Source of the DNA: Paragonimus westermani
Lineage: Eukaryota > Platyhelminthes > Trematoda > Plagiorchiida > Troglotrematidae
Length of the DNA: 64,000 nucleotides
Reading direction: 5' to 3'
Assembly (NCBI GenBank): GCA_008508345.1
Contig: QNGE01001029.1
Coordinates: 119,953 to 183,952 of the forward strand
In this document: one piece after another, positions 36,639 to 48,779 of the stretch
Numbering within the stretch: the first letter of the stretch is position 1
Layout: each line of letters begins with the position of its first letter
Notes under the pieces: generated by a model
Seen by the model: only the letters and a program-made list of their open reading frames with translations
Told to the model about the DNA's origin: nothing
The model's database searches: none
Program-made: the position numbers and the translations under genes

Positions 36639-39600
36639 ATCATTATTATCATCATGATAGACAGCGAAACATCAGTGGTTCACACTAATGCTTAACTGCA
36701 ACACAACCATGAAGAAAATGCAAACCCTATATAGGAAGAGAGAGAAGGAAAAAAGAAGGGGACGGGAAGAAACCTAACTACTGAGAATAACTACGTCTAT
36801 ATTCAAACATTCAACATCAATGTGCCTACACCTTGATAACAAACAACCGAGTTGCAAGTGAGAGTAAGGCGTCATCAGCAAGACAGCTTCCTTACGGCTT
36901 TCACTGCCAAGCGTCATTAAATGCAATCACTCCACAGATAACTCGGCCAAACAACGACAACCTTCACGCCGCTGAGCTCGATTAGCCGCCATCTCACCTA
37001 GTGTCTCCAACCACCGACTCTGTGAGTCGCGAGGACCCCAGCCCGGGAGACGAACACGACCCACGGTGGCCAACCCCTTCGTGAACGACTTCATTTCCCT
37101 ACGCCAGGTCATTGTCTGTCCACCTCGCACCTTACACCAGTCGGTCGCAGTGTCAGCGAATAGTGCTCGGTGTGGAAGACGACTAACTGGCATTCTTAAT
37201 ACATGACCTAACCATCTAAGCCTGTGTAAACGTAGAGATTGGACAAGAGAACTCGTCTGACAATCACTACCAAACACCCGCTTCCTAACCTCCTCGTTAC
37301 TTACGCGCTGATGCCACCCGATACGAGCGATTGAACGCAGACATCGGTGGTCAAATACTTGAAGACGGTTCACGCGTTCTACCTTGAGCGGTTAGGTTTC
37401 GTTGCCGTAAAGTAATACGACCCTCACCATTGTCTGATATACGCGACCTTTTAACTTCAGAGAAATACCCCTCATTTGCCAGAGATGCCTCAGATTAGCG
37501 AATACCGCCCTAGCCTTAGAGATGCGCGCTTTTATTCCATTCCCTACACCTCCACATCCGCTGCTAATGCGGCTTCCCGGGTATACAAACCGGTCAACAA
37601 CTTCCATGACTACATTATCTAACATCAAATCTACATGATCACAGCAATCCGGCAGGAACACTGCATTTTGAGTTTGCAAAACGCATTCCGGAGCATTTAG
37701 CAGAACGCAAAATTGCGTCTAGCATTGTTTGTGTTGCTTGAAAGTTGGCAAACAGCAACACCTTGTCGTCAGCATAATCAAGATCAGTCAGTCTTTCACC
37801 AGGTAGGAGATCCACGCCGGCATCTTGTGAGTGCCGCAGACAACCCTCCATTATTTCGTCTATGACGAAATTAAACGAAAATGGTGAGAGCGGACAGTCT
37901 TGACGTTCGCTGCTCATTGTGCTGAAACCGTCAGACAGTTCACCGTAAACCCTAATCTGAGCTGAATTATGGGAATAGATTTCAGACAGTATGTTCACGT
38001 ACTTAGTTGGCACACCTCTGCGTTTGAGCGACACTAAAAGCGTAGATCGATCTACCGAATCGAATGCACCTTTATAGTCGAGAAATACAGTATTCTCCAG
38101 AATTTGACGAAGAGTGAAAATGTGATGTATGCATTCCCGCCCGGGGCGAAATTCTGCCTGTTCTTCCCTCATGTTTACCTCCCGAGCTGCAGTGAGTCGG
38201 TGTAGTATAATGGATGCTAGAACCCTGGAAATAGCTAGGATCATACTAATTCCTCCATGTTTTTCGCAAGAGCCTATGGTACCTTGCTTGAATATGGAAA
38301 CTATTTTCATGTGATTCAAACTCGAGGGGATAGTTTCCGTCATCTTCATAAGTTGAAACAAATGAGTCAAAGCCTCTTCAAACGCCCCTCCCCCTTCTTT
38401 GAAAAGTGCCGGCACAAGGTCATCTGGATCAGCAGCCTTATTACGCTTGAGAGCCGCAATGCAACTGCAGACTTCAGTTTCAGTGGGTGGTTCCAAGTCT
38501 ACCGACCAGGAAACTACATTACAAGTTTGAAGCGGCAATCCAGTAGAAGCAGGAGGTCAGTTAAGTTGCTCTTCAAAGTGTTCCATTCAGCGATCTAACC
38601 TTCTGGACTTATTACAGATGAGTGTTCCATCTGTCTCACTGTTAGCTTCAGTAACAGACGGTCGTCTAGGACCAGTGGCATGGATAAACTTAAACAGTTT
38701 GCCAGTGTTTCCTGCAGCAAAACCCGCCTCCATTCCCTCAACTTTTACCAATAACCAAGCCTCACGATCAGCTTTTAGGCTACGTTTCGGTTTCCTACGG
38801 ACATCTCCTCTAGACTTGTTATATGAACTGCCAGAAGAGATGTTCCGTCTGGCTTCTAACAACTCCAGGGATTTCTCCGAGATCCCATGTTTGTTCATTC
38901 CATGTACCCCCGTGCTGCATGCCATAGCACCTGCTTCACAAATGGCCTGTGTGATCTGGGTCCAGCAGCTATCAGGATCTTCGGAGTGAGAACCACTAGA
39001 GCAGGTTTGTAAGTTGGTTTGATACATATGCTTTGCCGACAGTATTGTCAGTTTCTCAACAGCCAATCGTTGCTGTCGGTGGGGTCGTCTTCCAGCTAAA
39101 GTGAGTACGAAACGATAACGTACCAGCGCATGATCTGAGTCTAGGTACGTGCTCCAATAAGAACGACAGTCCTGAATGGAACCCCGCCACCTATAACTAA
39201 CAGCTATGTGATCTATCTGAGACCAGGTCTGTTTCAGAGAGGGAGGGCGCCGAGTATAGCAATGACGTGCACGATGCCTAAAACCAGTGCTGGCTAAAAA
39301 CAGCCTATGCTCAGCGCACAGCTGAAATAATCGCCCGCCATTGTCTGAGTGATGTGATGCTATCCCAAACATGCACCTAGACGAGATTCGGCCTCACCAA
39401 GGCAGCCGACCTGGGCGTTCATATCTCCGGCCAGAATGACTATATCAGAAGCACATGTCGACTGGAGGAGAGCGGCCAGACCCGAATAAAAGACGTCTTT
39501 GACGCCGACGTCACTACAATCGGTTGGAACATAAGCAGACACAACGAAAAGATTTGACGGTTTTGCGTCTAGAATTGACCCTAACAGAACCTGCCAAGCG

Positions 39601-40520
39601 GACGGCACAAAGTCTACTATCAACAGGAATCCAATCTATCAATGCGGCTGCGGCCGTCGTGCTGAGGACTACACTTACTCCAGCTTGACCGGTAACGGCG
39701 GCCGGAGAGTCACCTGAAGTGTATAACCGGTATCGGGTAGAACGTGCGGGTGCTGTTAATTCCATACGTTGACTACTGTCGTGGATTCTAGTCTCTGAGA
39801 TACAGCAAACATCAATATGTAGCGAGTCCAACGTTCTCTTGAGAGCAGCCTGTTGTCCTATGTGTTTTAGAGTACGAACGTTGAAGGCACCTATATTAAT
39901 TTACGTTCTACGTCGAAGCACAGGACGAGGAAGGTCTGGGACTGAATGGCGGGAGCTGGCACTTATCGGCACAGTGTTACTATGATTAATTATATCTGCT
40001 GTGGGACCTGCAGAGAAGTTAGCAGAATTGGGAATCGGGAGGGGCCTGAGAGTTAAATTTGATAAGACAGCGGGGGAGGGGTCAGCAGTAGCATGTTTTC
40101 GCCTATTCACCCTGCTGTATGCAGCAGATAGGGCGACCCGGTTTATACAGCGAGACGGCCGATGTTAATGTTGTGAGGATTCATGGTTGTGTGTGAGCTG
40201 AGATACTGTCAGGACGCTTAGACCTAGGCAGGAGAACGATTAGGATTCTCAGCCAAATCCTTTGGCTCAATGGCCTGTACCGCAATACAGCGGGTGGGTA
40301 GCGGTCTGCCAGAAATGGTACGCTTTCCGGGAAGAGATGCCAACCTTCTTCCAACCCCCAACCCGGAAGACCAGGAGACTGTGGTTTGTCAGATCTTTAC
40401 TTTTTGGCCTGGGTGGCGTGAGTAACTATGTCCAGTTCAGCCCAAAAGGTCATCGAGATGCGCAAGCCGTCACACCACGTCAAGGTCCAGTCTCATCGTG
40501 GGTGAGGTGAAATCAAGTAT
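36639..40520 (-). mobile_element. RTE-like non-LTR retrotransposon, near full-length, inactivated
   Basis: Read on the minus strand. A GC-rich 5' region (about 40520-40110) leads into a frame broken by TAA at 39901-39903. An apurinic-type endonuclease follows, with FNVRTLK, CISETRI, VVSAYVPTD, LAGDMNAQVG, QIDHIAVS and SDHALV (catalytic Asn, Glu, Asp and His positions visible). Then come a linker and the RT: AAGPDD-like block (KAADPDDLVPALFK), FRPGREC, DYKGAFDSVD, YADD (about 37770), and the C-terminal LLYGNET and HRLRWLGHVLRMP blocks ending at 36927. Frameshifts lie near 39560-39620, 39365 and 37640-37680. Stops include TGA at 38587-38589 and 38557-38559 and TAA at 37392-37394. Relative to the 27.5 kb copy, 27 bases are missing in frame just before motif A. 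It ends in the ATGATGATAATAAT tail at about 36639. The 5' border is uncertain. Confidence 0.88.
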
Positions 40521-40539
40521 AGGTCTGGCGAGCTTGGAT

Positions 40540-41000
40540 TATTAATTTTGGATTGACTGAACTGTAGAATAAATCACGTCCTAGTTAACACGAAATTCAG
40601 AGATGAAACTGACCAACTAAATATTTTTTTCACATAAAATTTGACCAATTATTTGGGTATTACCAGAATTGAACAGCACGCTAATGTGCCATGAAACGTT
40701 TCTGCATATTAAAATATTACCCATCACACTTTTGCCCAACATTCAAGATCACAAAAGAAAACTTGCACCTCAATTTTCCCTGAGGTTGCTCAGTTATCAC
40801 GTGCTTTTAAAAAAGTCACTCAGTATTTATCTTGTCAAATGAACTTGTGAAGCGAAGCTCGAGAAGTAGCGGTCCCGTTGTGCCCACTTTGTATTCACGG
40901 ACAGTAGATTCACTGGATACATTTTGTAGGCAGCAGTGTTAGAGTTTAAATTTTGATCCTAACTGTAACATTTTCCATCGGTATAGCCTGACAGCAATAA
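40540..41000. other. No recognisable feature
   Basis: AT-rich sequence beyond the 5' end of the RTE copy. Confidence 0.4.
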
Positions 41001-41207
41001 ATGTGGGGTATTGTGCTTGTTATCGTACTGCTGCAGCTGAAACGTTTGCCTGCAAGTGAAAACTACGTCCAACAGTCAGTCCCCACCACCACCACTGGCA
41101 AAAACGGGCTCACTGATAAAAGTGAGTACAACACGTGTGACAAGTTCTGTCTGCATAGTTACCAACTGAAGTTAACCAAAAATTACCCTACATCTTTCGC
41201 AAAAGCG
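41001..41207 (+). CDS. Possible first exon of a secreted protein (signal peptide)
   Basis: Starts with ATG after gcaataa and reads MWGIVLVIVLLQLKRLPAS, a hydrophobic run of about 12 residues that fits a signal peptide with cleavage near residue 19. The next 50 residues are hydrophilic, Thr/Lys-rich, and hold one Cys-x3-Cys pair (NTCDKFCLH). The frame meets GCG|GTAAGG after exactly 69 codons, a fair donor; reading through it gives 133 codons to 41402. The family is unknown. If real, the product enters the secretory pathway and continues in an unidentified downstream exon in phase 0. A chance frame with a hydrophobic start is the alternative. Confidence 0.3.
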
Positions 41208-41409
41208 GTAAGGAGTAGAGTTTTCTCTGTTGTGCTCTTTGTCTTGTTAACACAACGATTAATCTACGACCTGACAGGCAGCACAATGAAAACGTTAGAG
41301 CAAACAATTGACCGGAAGTTCCTCCTGACGTTGATTAGCTTTTCTCTAAGGAAGCAAGTCTCGTCGTGGGGCATTTCATTTCCAAACGCATTTCAGATAT
41401 AAGTCCGAA

Positions 41410-43490
41410 ATTCTCAATTTATTTCGCTTCAGCACAGACCGCAAAAATCGTATTTATTATTCCGATAAGGTCAGATGAACCACAAAACCTCCATGCCAAT
41501 CACTTCGTCAGTCAGGCAGACAGTCAGTCATTCACTCAACACGTCATGTGGTCTTTTTAAACAAATTTAACGTACGTGATGCTGTGGCGCCCTGTCGGCC
41601 ATCGGTCATGCAAACCGAGGGGCAACATAACACCGATATCAAGACCAACGCACGTACCACCTTCCAACGCATACAGATGCAAACAGATTTTTCACTCTGT
41701 GCTCATAGGTCTGTTGTGTGCGCTCCAGTGAGCTGTGGACGAACGTAAACAGGCACGCACGCGCGAGGATATAAACATGTTTAAACACACACAGGCAAAA
41801 TTCCGCACGGATTAATGGGAAACGACCAGTTAGAGGACACTAAAAAGCACATGGTTGAAATGGAAATATAGGTAAAAGTTTGTTAAGTTCAGTTCGTTTT
41901 GTTTTAATTGCCGTTAAAAGAACGAACGTAGCGTTAAGAAAATGTTGTTTTGCTTAATATGGCCCTGCAGATGATGTAAATTGCTTGAAGTTGCGTCCAA
42001 CTGTAGCGTAGAACATTTTATACGAACGACTTTCATCAAAGGATACAAGTTTAGCGTCCGGATAACTAATGCTATTAGAGCCGGAGTAAGCTAGCATAAT
42101 TGCCGTTTTTTTAAACTGGTTTTACCGGCTGGACGTTATAGTAATCACATGTAATACACGAGTTGTCTATTACTGAAGCTGACGACATTTACACAGCAAC
42201 TTAGGTAACATACTTATAAAAACCATAAATATGAAGTCATGAGACGAAACCACAAACGTCTAGTTCCTGTGCTGGGAACGTCTACTATAAACGCAACACA
42301 TCAAACTCCACAGTGAGCATTTTGAAGATGAACTTGTAACCAATTAAGAATCAGGCTGAGGTTCCTGGAAAACCTGCTGGCCTGTAATCAAGCAAGTTTC
42401 TTATGCTAGTGGTTTTGAGTGAGTTCTGCATAAATCAACACTGGAGAAGACGCAGGAATCCCCATTTACATGTGTTATGTACATTCTGCACGGTCCTGTA
42501 AAACAGACTTTCCAAACAGGCTTTGGCTATTCGGTGTTAGTAAAGTTGAGCATTTAAAAACATTTAGGACTGTTAACGTCAATACCACTTCAGAAGGCCA
42601 TGCAAAGTTTCAGTTGATTGATAAGTCCGATGTGGTCAACATTGAGGTACACTTGTACGTTTTGTTTTTGACCACTCATATATGTCTACGTAGTTTTTTG
42701 CTTCCGTATCCCTACTGGTGTTCACATGTAACAAAATGGATACAATTCGCAGAACATGTTCGAACAATTCCAATTTCATTCGCTATCTTGAGCAATATTA
42801 ATTGTTATGAGGTGATTTACATGTCAAGAGTTGTTGTTATAAGTGGAGGGGGAAGGGGTATTTCGGTGGATAACAGTCTACACCGTTGTATTTAGACTAC
42901 TGTTGCCAACGATTCCATTTGGATTTTTCAAATTGACATTTCCGTTCACCCTAATTGAAGCTAACGTTAAAACACACCAACTTAACTTTCCAAAGCAGCC
43001 TCACGTAGGTAGATAAATAACCTATTTGGTATGCAATTGAGTTTGCATACATTGCCCAGCCAGTTTCTTCACCGTCCTAGATTGCTGAGTTTATTGCAGA
43101 ATGAGGAATTTTCGTTCCGGTTGCTAGCCGATGAAAGCGTTTAGCATGAAAAGAAGGTTTTTCGACATTCCAGTTCAATGTTTTTCAAAAATGCAATAAA
43201 ACTTACTAATATAAGAAGAAATCTTAGATTAAAACGGTGCACGTTAGAAGGTTATGCATAAATAATGCGGGCACTCAAGTCAGTTCGTTGATACCATAAG
43301 TTTTTTTCATTTCTGCCAGTATTGTGTCGCGATCAGGTCATTCAGCTTAACGAGAGCATCCATTAATCTTTAGCTCTGCTCCAATCTGGCTGACTGTCAA
43401 GTTCCCACTTCTCTTGAGACCCTTCATTAAGGGGTCTTTTGTTGGCTGAAATATATAAATCCTCCGTTCAATCTGCTAATGTGAGCATAC
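41410..43490. other. No firm feature; one weak exon-like stretch at about 42507-42645
   Basis: Within the 141-codon frame at 42470-42895, the part before GAG|GTACAC at about 42645 looks the most coding (VNVNTTSEGHAKFQLIDKS). Acceptor choice and phase are unclear, and the second half is hydrophobic noise. Nothing else is recognised. Confidence 0.25.
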
Positions 43491-43496
43491 TGCTTA

Positions 43497-43655
43497 ATGA
43501 ATGAACATTCCTTCGACTTCCCCTCTATCTCTAATGCTGGCCAGGTTACGCGTACATACGCAGAAGAACTTGCATACGCTGTTGACGACAACGTGAACAA
43601 GATTTACTACCAGGAGACAACCTCATCAGACAACACAAGAGATGCTGAAAACTGA
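43497..43655 (+). CDS. Small acidic open frame, possible terminal exon
   Basis: ATG-to-TGA frame of 52 residues. Inside it a very good acceptor (cttcccctctatctctaatgctggccag) precedes position about 43543, so the true coding part may be a terminal exon of about 37 codons. The sequence is acidic with many Tyr and Asn (YAEELAYAVDDNVNKIYYQE, then SSDNTRDAEN). No motif is recognised. No upstream exon is assigned with confidence. Confidence 0.25.
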   Translation: MNEHSFDFPSISNAGQVTRTYAEELAYAVDDNVNKIYYQETTSSDNTRDAEN

Positions 43656-43659
43656 CGAA

Positions 43660-46450
43660 TTAGAGAGACCACCATGAAAAAATCAACGTGACATTAGCTG
43701 TTTGCACGTTTCGGAACTTATTGATCGTAATTGTCGGTAGGTTTTTACGCCATCAGGATGGATTCCTGGCGGTTATGAAATGAAGCGGAGGTTGGTTTAA
43801 TAGTTTTGAAGCTTAGTTTCTGCTCATTTTTGGCATATTATTGAAAATGGTACAAAGTGAATTGGTTTTTGATAGAGCAGATTGATCTTGACCATAGGAG
43901 ATAGACTAACACATCATTTGGGCCGAAATATTTACGGACGATAGAGCTGGATAATCATATTAAATAACTATTTAATGGAAATTTTCAAAAAAGAGGTGTC
44001 TTTGAAAGAAAACACTACGGTGAAAGGTCTCTTGGATGAAGCGATGTGTTAATTTCGAACGTTTCTACACCTGCGTTGTTCTGACAAAATATCGTTCTAA
44101 TATTGTTCAATTTGATCTAGGAAATTTTCGCATCAGAGTCAGCCAGACCTGTGAAGTCAGAACAATGTTTGAAAACAGGCCAAAGAGAAATTTGAAGCGG
44201 CTAATTTCAGAGATGCCGGCCCACAACTCCGTACACATATTATGGCATTGCAGGGAAAGAGATATGGTCATATTTCTCCAGAATAAATGAAACGCTGTCG
44301 TGAAGTCTACATACGATATACTTCGTCTTTGTCTCATCAACTTAGCAGAATAGTCATCATGCATAGCGAGAGGAGACCAAAACGATTGGATTACCACGTC
44401 GAACATCATTTTTGAATTTTCTTGGAAGTCTAATGTAGACGACTGGAAAGAACGATGTAACCATTCCAGCTGTTTAAACGGAAACCTGTTTCAACTCGGT
44501 TACTCAACAACTAACTCTGTGTTGTTTGAACTTTCATTACGAAACATAAAAACTAGCAGATAGTGCTTTGCATGCCATAGATCTATTTCTCACGTATTTG
44601 ATAAAGTATTTGAAGGAAGCAGATATGAAAGCTTAACAGAAGGAACTTCCACCATTTTGAATTAAGTCTCACGTACAGCTGGGTACTTACGTATGCTAAT
44701 CCAGTCTCGTTTCACATGAGGTCGCTAGGGCAATAGTCACCATGGGCGTCTGCTTTCAAATCATTTATAGTAAGTATTTTTATCACTGCTTTGTAATGTG
44801 ATGATTCTTTAAAGTTACTTTCCCGTGCACAATCTCCAATCGGTTCATCATAGCGGAGTCTACACATCGTTTCAACTACTTTTTTGCATACAAGACCGGC
44901 TGATCAGCATAGCTTATTTACTGGCCAGGCATTCAAATTCTGACAGTGTAACAATATGTTGATTAAGTTCAGTTAGCCAACTTGTGTCACCAAACTACCC
45001 TGAAAGGTTTAAAAATTAAATATCTGGGACTTCAAACGACGGGTGCATCACTGAGACTTTTATGTCACCAGCCGGTATAACCATTTCATGGAACGTTATT
45101 TTGCTGACCGGGATAGTTGTTGATCTGGTCATTTTACGCGATTCACCTCAAAAATTGATTCTTGGTATATTGCCGAAAATACGGGCATAGCTATACTTAG
45201 TTGAACGAAGGTATAAGAAGACGGAGACCGGTGGAGCAAACAAGTTTACTTTGCATGTGCAGCATCAAAGAACAATAACCGGAAATGTAGACAAGACTAG
45301 GTGTTCGAAGGAACTGAATTTTCTTAATTTAACTAGTACTGGAAAACCTGCTCCAGGCTTTCGGGCCCATTAATATCTGAAGCTTACGTGTACTTTTGTA
45401 AGTCGTAGGTACTATCCAGATATCGTTTAAGCGACTTGTAACCGAATATTTTCTTTTCGCATTGTGAGTTGCTTTGTGTATATGTAAAGAGGACTGTTAC
45501 ACGTGTATAAAATTGATTGTTTGATATGAAAGACAGTAAAAGACACTACACGATTAGAAAGCCAGCGTCAGTATGTTAGTTTCCTTTATCTAATCCCTGG
45601 ACTTGATTGCGACGTGGTTATTCGCGTTGCCTACCTGAAGACGAGTATTTGTTTGGGCAGTTTACTTGTTCCGTGATCTGTATCCCCTATTTAATATGGC
45701 CTGATACACGCATTTGACTAAAATTTAGATAGCGCACGCTTGCTGGAAGGACACTTGTCAAGATCACTTACGTCGTGGACGTAGTGTGTTTGCCTGGACA
45801 ACGAAATACTACGTGTATGCAGCAGTCTAAATCCCCATTGTGACATATTGCTATTCGTTGGAATTGCGGTATGGAATGAGCATGTCCTAAATGAAACGTA
45901 GTTCTTAAGGACAGTTAGTAAGTCTGTTAGATTCGTTCAGACTGAACCGAATAGTGGAACCAAGTTTCTTTATTGTTAACCGAAATTTGTGACCAGTCGG
46001 TTTAATGAAAATGGAACTGTATAGTGACAAAGATAGCAAGGTAAAATCTTACCATCATCTTCACTTAACTAATCCTCCTGACTTTCCATTCCGTTTTTAC
46101 TCAGTAGACACACATTGTTGTTTCGATAATCCGGCGGGGTCAATTCATCCTCATACAAATGTTATTCCGTAAAGAAATTGCTATCTACTGAACAGCACGA
46201 ATGGTAGTGAATGGTTTGTACAGTAATCGTCAAAGCACGTACAATGCTGGAGTAGTTTTCATCCAGCATGCTGCTGTTCCGTCAACTGATACATTTAATC
46301 GACGGAGAATTGTCTGGTTACTCTACGAATTTGTACGCCTTATAACCGTTCTGATGCTTGACATCGTACTTCCAATCCACAAACGGTAATGCAGAGGAGA
46401 GAAAAAAGTTACTGGGCAAACATTAGGAGCAGGAGCTGAACAGAACACTG
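43660..46450. other. No recognisable feature; unassigned open frame 44036-44290
   Basis: An 84-codon ATG frame at 44036-44290 (plus) and a 100-codon frame opposite it show no motif. The rest is AT-rich. Confidence 0.35.
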
Positions 46451-46451
46451 A

Positions 46452-46730
46452 ATAAGTGGTTATTACATTGATTTCGGTTATGATTTGTGTACTCCGGAGA
46501 AGTTCCAAAGAAATATTTCTTGTCTCTTCACTGAAATGCGTACGACAAAAGAGGTTTGTGCCTACTCCGTGGAATATAACTGTGAATATGGCCAAATAAA
46601 TAGAGGGCCTTTGCCATATAGTCCCAATGATTTCCGTATTAAGTCGTCAAGCAGTGATTTGCTTCGAGTTCACGGTAGCTTCAATTCATCTCGTACTTTT
46701 GGGTCCAGCGTTCCGTTGGATGTAATTTAG
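46452..46730 (+). CDS. Unassigned open frame, about 92 codons, protein-like
   Basis: Open from just after a TGA to TAG, without a clear ATG at its head (an internal Met lies near residue 35). Composition is balanced with regular Cys and aromatic residues (GYDLCTPEKFQRNISCLF, CEYGQINRGPLPYSP, then a Ser-rich end), which is more protein-like than neighbouring frames. No family is recognised, and no good splice border marks the start. It could be a terminal exon or chance. Confidence 0.2.
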   Translation: MSGYYIDFGYDLCTPEKFQRNISCLFTEMRTTKEVCAYSVEYNCEYGQINRGPLPYSPNDFRIKSSSSDLLRVHGSFNSSRTFGSSVPLDVI

Positions 46731-46919
46731 TGTGCAATATCATTTTCGATTTCCACGAAGCCTAAGTCTTCCATTGACAACGTATTGTTCTGTTGACATA
46801 TTTCGAAGATAATGTCCAAAAGGTAAAGCGACAATTTTCATGACTTGCCTTGTATGACTATTTTGTCCAAACTACTGGTTCGATTACCGTTTCACAGCAC
46901 TCTTCACTAGTCCCATATG

Positions 46920-47915
46920 AACGGGAATGTTGATTCCATTGACCCAAAGTCAGGCTCACTTCTGCCGGCTTTATGTTGATGATGTATCGACAGTTACTGA
47001 TAACAAGGAAATGACAACGAGTATGCTCGATTCAGTAAACAAGATGAATTGCAAAATTAGCTCCACCATTGAACACAAACAAGATGAAAGCCAGACGTCT
47101 CATGAAGCGCCAGAACAACGGCTGCCCACTGCCGATCAGTACAAGAGAGGTCTGCTGAGAACTTTGTTTTATCGCGCAAGAAAAATCTGTTCAGGGGAAA
47201 CATCAACCAAAGAGACGTCAGTGCTGAGAACCACGCTCATAGAAAATGGCTATCCACCGCAATTTGTTGAGAAATTCAGCAAACAGAGGCCGGCTTCCGC
47301 GAGGTGTGCGGTATCTCCCAAACCAAGTGTCTGTCTTACAAGAGTCATGATATTGCCACTCTGTTGAAAACTGGTCTCACGGCTGCTTTGGGACGTACGT
47401 TTTATGCAGCCCAACTGACCATGCTGTTCACTATCACCCGAATACCAACACCACCAGTGAAAACACCGCTACCGCCTAACGCTAAATATTACATCGTCTA
47501 TAAATTCTGGTGTGAGTGTCAAACAACTTACATGGGCAGAACGGAGCGGCAGTTACGATATCGGGTCAACGAACACATTCCAGTTTGAGTTCGCGAAACG
47601 GTCATGGATACCACAATGCCGGACTCAAAGCGGAATGTGGCAGATCTCAGGGAACCGATGTCATCGATCGCACGACACCTGTTGACTTCTCGACCCCAAT
47701 TGAACCTGGAGAAAGCGTTTCGGATATGTTCGCAACAAAAAATCGAAGACTTCTCCGGTTCGCGGAAGCAGTAGCAATTAGCCAATGGAAGCCCCCCGTC
47801 TGTGTACGGAAAGACTTGTTCGTCAATACCAAATTGCCCTGGTAATTTGTATGCATTGATGTGTGCGAGTGTGCGTAAGTTTGTGTTGTTGACGTTTTCG
47901 TTCTTTCAGCCTTCT
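46920..47915 (+). mobile_element. Penelope-like element copy B (RT + GIY-YIG), inactivated
   Basis: Same family as copy A at 17 kb, opposite strand. It opens inside the RT with AHFCRLYVDDVSTVT; the YVDD box is intact here. Two deletions (about 14 and 65 bases) remove the LDIL and VYRK region of copy A. The YKRGLLRTLFYRARKICS block follows, then a frameshift at the same place as in copy A. The endonuclease reads YIVYKFWCECQTTYMGRTERQL and RVNEHIP, keeping the GIY-type and YIG-type Tyr, the Arg and the EH. A TGA follows directly after EHIPV. The last coding block (VYGKTCSS) ends at about 47845, and homology to copy A continues to about 47915, where a non-LTR fragment begins. It is 5'-truncated and inactive. 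Confidence 0.85.
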
Positions 47916-48775
47916 CCTGGTGGAGGTGATGCGTGTGTACCTCCACCCCAAATCCGCATCGATGGAGACACTGTAAATGGCTGCGGGGATTTTTGCTACT
48001 TGGGTAGCAATTTGTCGACAGATTTGCCCGTGGACCGCGAGATGACAGCCAGTGTGGCGAAGGCTAGCTCTGCTTTTGAACGTCTTGAAAGGCGTGTCTG
48101 GAAAAATCACAGCCTGAAGATGGCCACCAAGCTATGTGTTTACCGTTCAGTGGTGCTGTCTATACTGCTGTATGGCAGTGAGACGTAGACATTGTATCAG
48201 CGGAACGTTAGCTATCTGAGCCGCTCCAATGTGCAGTGCCTGAGGCTCATCTTGGGTATTCGGTGGTCGGACATGATTCCAAACACTGCGGTACTGCGGC
48301 GATCGGGCATGGACGGGATGGAAGCCATGTTGTTACTGAACGAGCTCCAATGGCCCGGTCACCTGCGTCGGATGAGCGATGTCCGTATCCCGAAGCAAGT
48401 GTTGTATGGACAAGCGAAATCCCAAAGGTCAGAAGCGGAGATACCAGGATGTTGTGCAGGTAGGTTTTTCACGTTGTAACATTGACTTTAGATGTTGGGA
48501 AGAGTTGGTGTTGAACCGGACGGCCTGAAGAAGTACGGTTCGAGCGGGCGTCTGAAGGTTCAAAGAGCAATTATTGCGCGGTCGCGAGCGGAAGCCTGCG
48601 GTGCGCAAAGGAACCATCGGTGCCATAGGTCGCGATGACGTGACTATATGGCGTTGCGATGTGTGCGACCGCGAATGCGCTGGCCGTTAGGGGTTAGTAG
48701 GTCACCAACCTAATTATAGTATACCGTCGGCGAAGATGCGACAAGTACGTTAGGCTCAGGTAGGTCATATCAGTG
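47916..48775 (+). mobile_element. Non-LTR retrotransposon 3' end with C-terminal zinc finger
   Basis: A different family from the RTE copies and noticeably more GC-rich than its surroundings. It carries the region after the RT catalytic core: a FCYLGSNLS block, LLYGSET followed by TAG (48186-48188), RLILGIRWSDMIPN, VLRRSGM, LQWPGHLRRMSD and RIPKQVLYGQ. After a frameshift near 48430 another frame gives QKRRYQDVVQ, CNIDFRCWEEL, a TGA (48526-48528), and finally CDVCDRE and GLVGH (about 48647-48710), a decayed C2H2 finger with the last His lost. This C-terminal finger is usual in animal non-LTR elements that end with CxxC...IGLxxHxRxH. The upstream catalytic RT is absent (5' truncation), and it abuts PLE copy B. 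Confidence 0.75.
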
Positions 48776-48779
48776 TATA

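Noticed and set aside
29101..36639. A 7.5 kb loop as part of one large recent inverted duplication
   Set aside because: The plus RTE copy has its own 5' truncation point, and the sequences beyond both 3' ends do not match, so these are separate insertions.
38257..38598. Plus-strand frames of 113 and 123 codons at 38.2-39.0 kb
   Set aside because: They are antisense to the RTE coding region and carry no motif of their own.
40262..40510. 82-codon plus-strand frame
   Set aside because: It overlaps the GC-rich 5' region of the minus-strand RTE copy and is most likely a shadow of it.
42507..42645. Possible Cu/Zn superoxide dismutase exon
   Set aside because: The segment NVNTTSEGHAKFQLIDKS loosely fits the GNxxxxxxGxAxFxxxD pattern, but the metal-binding His and Asp positions before it are absent and no flanking SOD exon is visible.
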